A stretch of 64,000 nt of DNA from Thunnus maccoyii (taxonomy: Eukaryota > Chordata > Actinopteri > Scombriformes > Scombridae): assembly GCF_910596095.1 (NCBI RefSeq), contig NC_056534.1, positions 8,866,990 to 8,930,989 on the forward strand, given 5' to 3'. Both the position numbers and the translations under genes were made by a program. Every line of letters begins with the position of its first letter. Position 1 is the stretch's first letter. The notes beneath the pieces were generated by a model. That model worked only from the letters and a program-made list of their open reading frames with translations, was not told the origin of the DNA and did not search any database. Shown piece by piece: positions 62,092-64,000 of this stretch.

Positions 62092-62121
62092 TATAACATA
62101 ACATAACATAACATAACATAT
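62092..62121. repeat. (ACATA)n microsatellite
   Basis: Pentanucleotide ACATA repeated about six times. Confidence 0.85.
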
Positions 62122-63690
62122 GTAATAATATAATACTCAGAAGGAGGCCAATCTGCATGATGAGAAGTTCGGATACATTAAGTATATTTTGCTTTAAGTA
62201 CAATTTTTTTTTTTACATTGGAGGATTACTTTAGTAAAATATCTCAGTATTTCTTTAACCACTTCTTCTTCTACTACTAAAACTACTAATAATAATCATG
62301 GCCATCATCATCATTATCATTTGTGGAAAGTAAGTACATTTACTCAGGGACAATTTGAAGTACTTGTAGTCATGGACGGATTAGCAACCGGTAACTGACC
62401 TCTAGGGGCCCCTAAAACAACCAGGTTCACTCTGTGGCAACTATTTTTTTTGGTAATTTTCTGAATTGTAACTTTTTTGGGATGCATGGGTTCACATAAC
62501 TACAAAATCAAAATATCAGCTGATATGATAAAGGCCTTCACATCAGTCCTGCTTTATCACCCGACCCCGAGGGTGTCTGCGAGAGGGGCTCCATATCAAC
62601 AACAAAACCTCAGTATTTCAGCTGATATTGTGCTTACATGCTGCATAATTCTATATGACTTTATATTTAGTCAAATTACCAAACAACAAACCTGGGGCCA
62701 CATAATATTTCATGATAGAAATACTGTACACATTGACCAGAGTGGGAAACAGCAACTCTTTAGTGTTTTTTGCCCCCGGAGCCTCCAAGCAGGTTAAATC
62801 CGGCCATGTTTGTGCTTTACGTCAATGTTTCCATTTTATACTACGGAATACTTTTACTCCACTATATTTCAGAGGTAAGTACTTACTACTGATGTTTTTT
62901 TGTAGATTCATATTTTTACATACAAAATATATGATTGTCTTATAGGATTTTATGCATTTGTATATATTAAACTTCCCAACAACATACACAGTAGTTTTAA
63001 AGTACGTCCACCTCAACCAGCATTAAAATGCACATGAATGCATTCAGAGTAGTGACTTGGATGGAGGCCAGCCTTCATAAGTAGTACTTTTACTTTTGAT
63101 ACTTTAAGAATATTAACAATACTAACGGGATATTTACTTGTAACAGTGTTTTTACTTTGCAGTATTACTCCAGCAAAGGATCTGAGTACTTCTTTTACCA
63201 CTGATCATAATAATGATCAAAATCAAAATTTTATACAAGTCAAAAGGATTGTAACCTGTTCTTAGAGTGATTCAAAATACAAACAACAACACAAATACAA
63301 ACAATTAGTAAACTGATTCATTAATAAATGTCTGGCAATGGGGAAAAAAAATGTCTTTTGGGAAAACAGACAATGTTTTGAACATATGAAGCCAGTTTTT
63401 TTCATTTTTTTGGAAAGAAGTTATCTACTTGTTTATAGTAAAACAGAGCTGATATCAATGGAAAACAACTCCTGGACACATTTCTGATATTATGTTCCCT
63501 CAGTGACAATATGAGACCCAGGGAACCACAGCTCTGTTTTTGTTAGTTTGTGCTTTTTTTCCAGCTGGAGGTTTATGAACAGATGAAGTCTGTGTTATGT
63601 GTTTATTGTATTTGTGTGTATTTTCTTTCTGTATGTTGAAAACTTAAAAACAAAAATTCTCTCTCTGTCTCTCTCTCTCACACATATACA
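62122..63690. other. Intergenic, no recognised gene
   Basis: AT-rich, with interspersed TACTTTTACTCCACTA-like motifs (62845-62870, 63080-63100) common in fish repeats. No gene signal. Confidence 0.45.
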
Positions 63691-63774
63691 CAAACACACA
63701 CACACAGACATCCTCCTGAGGGACTCCTTCCAGTCTCGTCCACTGGGGGGCGCCCCTCCACTGAGCCTGGCTCT

Positions 63775-63900
63775 GCTTTCAGGCCCTGCTAACTTTGATT
63801 AAGGTTTAAATTGGCTGAATTTAATGAACGTTGCCTAATTAGGCAGGATAACAGCTTTAATTGATAAGTAATTATCTGCCACAAATTGTTATTAATTCTC
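63775..63900. promoter_or_regulatory. Candidate conserved non-coding element with palindromic TAATTA site
   Basis: Contains the perfect palindrome GCCTAATTAGGC (about 63833-63844) followed by TTTAATTGATAAGTAATTAT, a cluster of TAAT homeodomain cores. No repeat signature. Confidence 0.3.
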
Positions 63901-64000
63901 CAGCTCTGTCTTATAGTGTACTGCCTCTAAACCCTCCCTCACCCCCCCTCTTCGCCCCCCCCCCTGCAGCATTTTGTATTTATGTAAACAAGCAGCAGTA

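Noticed and set aside
1..64000. CRISPR arrays, bacterial operons, tRNA or rRNA genes
   Set aside because: No direct-repeat spacing, Shine-Dalgarno-linked genes or A/B-box tRNA structure could be supported; the DNA is vertebrate.

Overview
The window looks like nuclear DNA of a ray-finned, probably percomorph, fish. Coding is sparse, introns are short with GT-AG borders, and TTAA-flanked MITEs, L2-like LINE remnants and solo LTRs are dense. The genes are recognisably vertebrate: pyrin domains, ICAM-like Ig domains and ubinuclein. All identities come from reading translated sequence; no database search was possible.

Region 1 (1-34.2 kb, minus strand) is a tandem array of small pyrin-domain (PYD) genes. 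Five copies start at 413, 6706, 14219, 20775 and 29784, and a sixth, broken copy starts at 34206. Intact units have one PYD exon and one short exon encoding an Ala/Pro linker plus a roughly 20-residue Gly/Val/Ile/Asn-rich tail that ends at a stop. There is no NACHT, LRR, CARD or B30.2 exon. About 2.8-3.8 kb upstream, units B-E share a non-coding first exon with a splice donor; in B and C this exon carries a perfect ISRE. Spacers were duplicated with the genes and carry the same MITEs.

Region 2 (34.2-38.6 kb) holds no gene, only an L2-like reverse-transcriptase remnant and simple repeats.

Region 3 (38.6-49.05 kb, plus strand) is an ICAM-like adhesion gene. It has seven coding exons and 321 codons: a signal peptide, three Ig-like domains and a short hydrophobic C-terminus. 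Intron 5 contains a three-level nest of mobile elements.

Region 4 (49.15-57.72 kb, minus strand) is a ubinuclein gene, closest to UBN1, with 13 coding exons and 833 residues. All exon phases join without a break. It is convergent with the ICAM-like gene, and the two poly(A) signals are about 100 bp apart. Intron 2 is GC-AG.

Region 5 (57.7-64 kb) has no confident gene. It holds the ubinuclein promoter, a possible divergent first exon, a LINE remnant, long GA and GT microsatellites, and AT-rich homeodomain-site-rich stretches that look like conserved non-coding DNA.

The most interesting candidate system is the array of interferon-motif-linked PYD-plus-tail mini-genes. The layout resembles an adaptor family in which a short tail could pair with similar segments in fish NLRs; that is inference.
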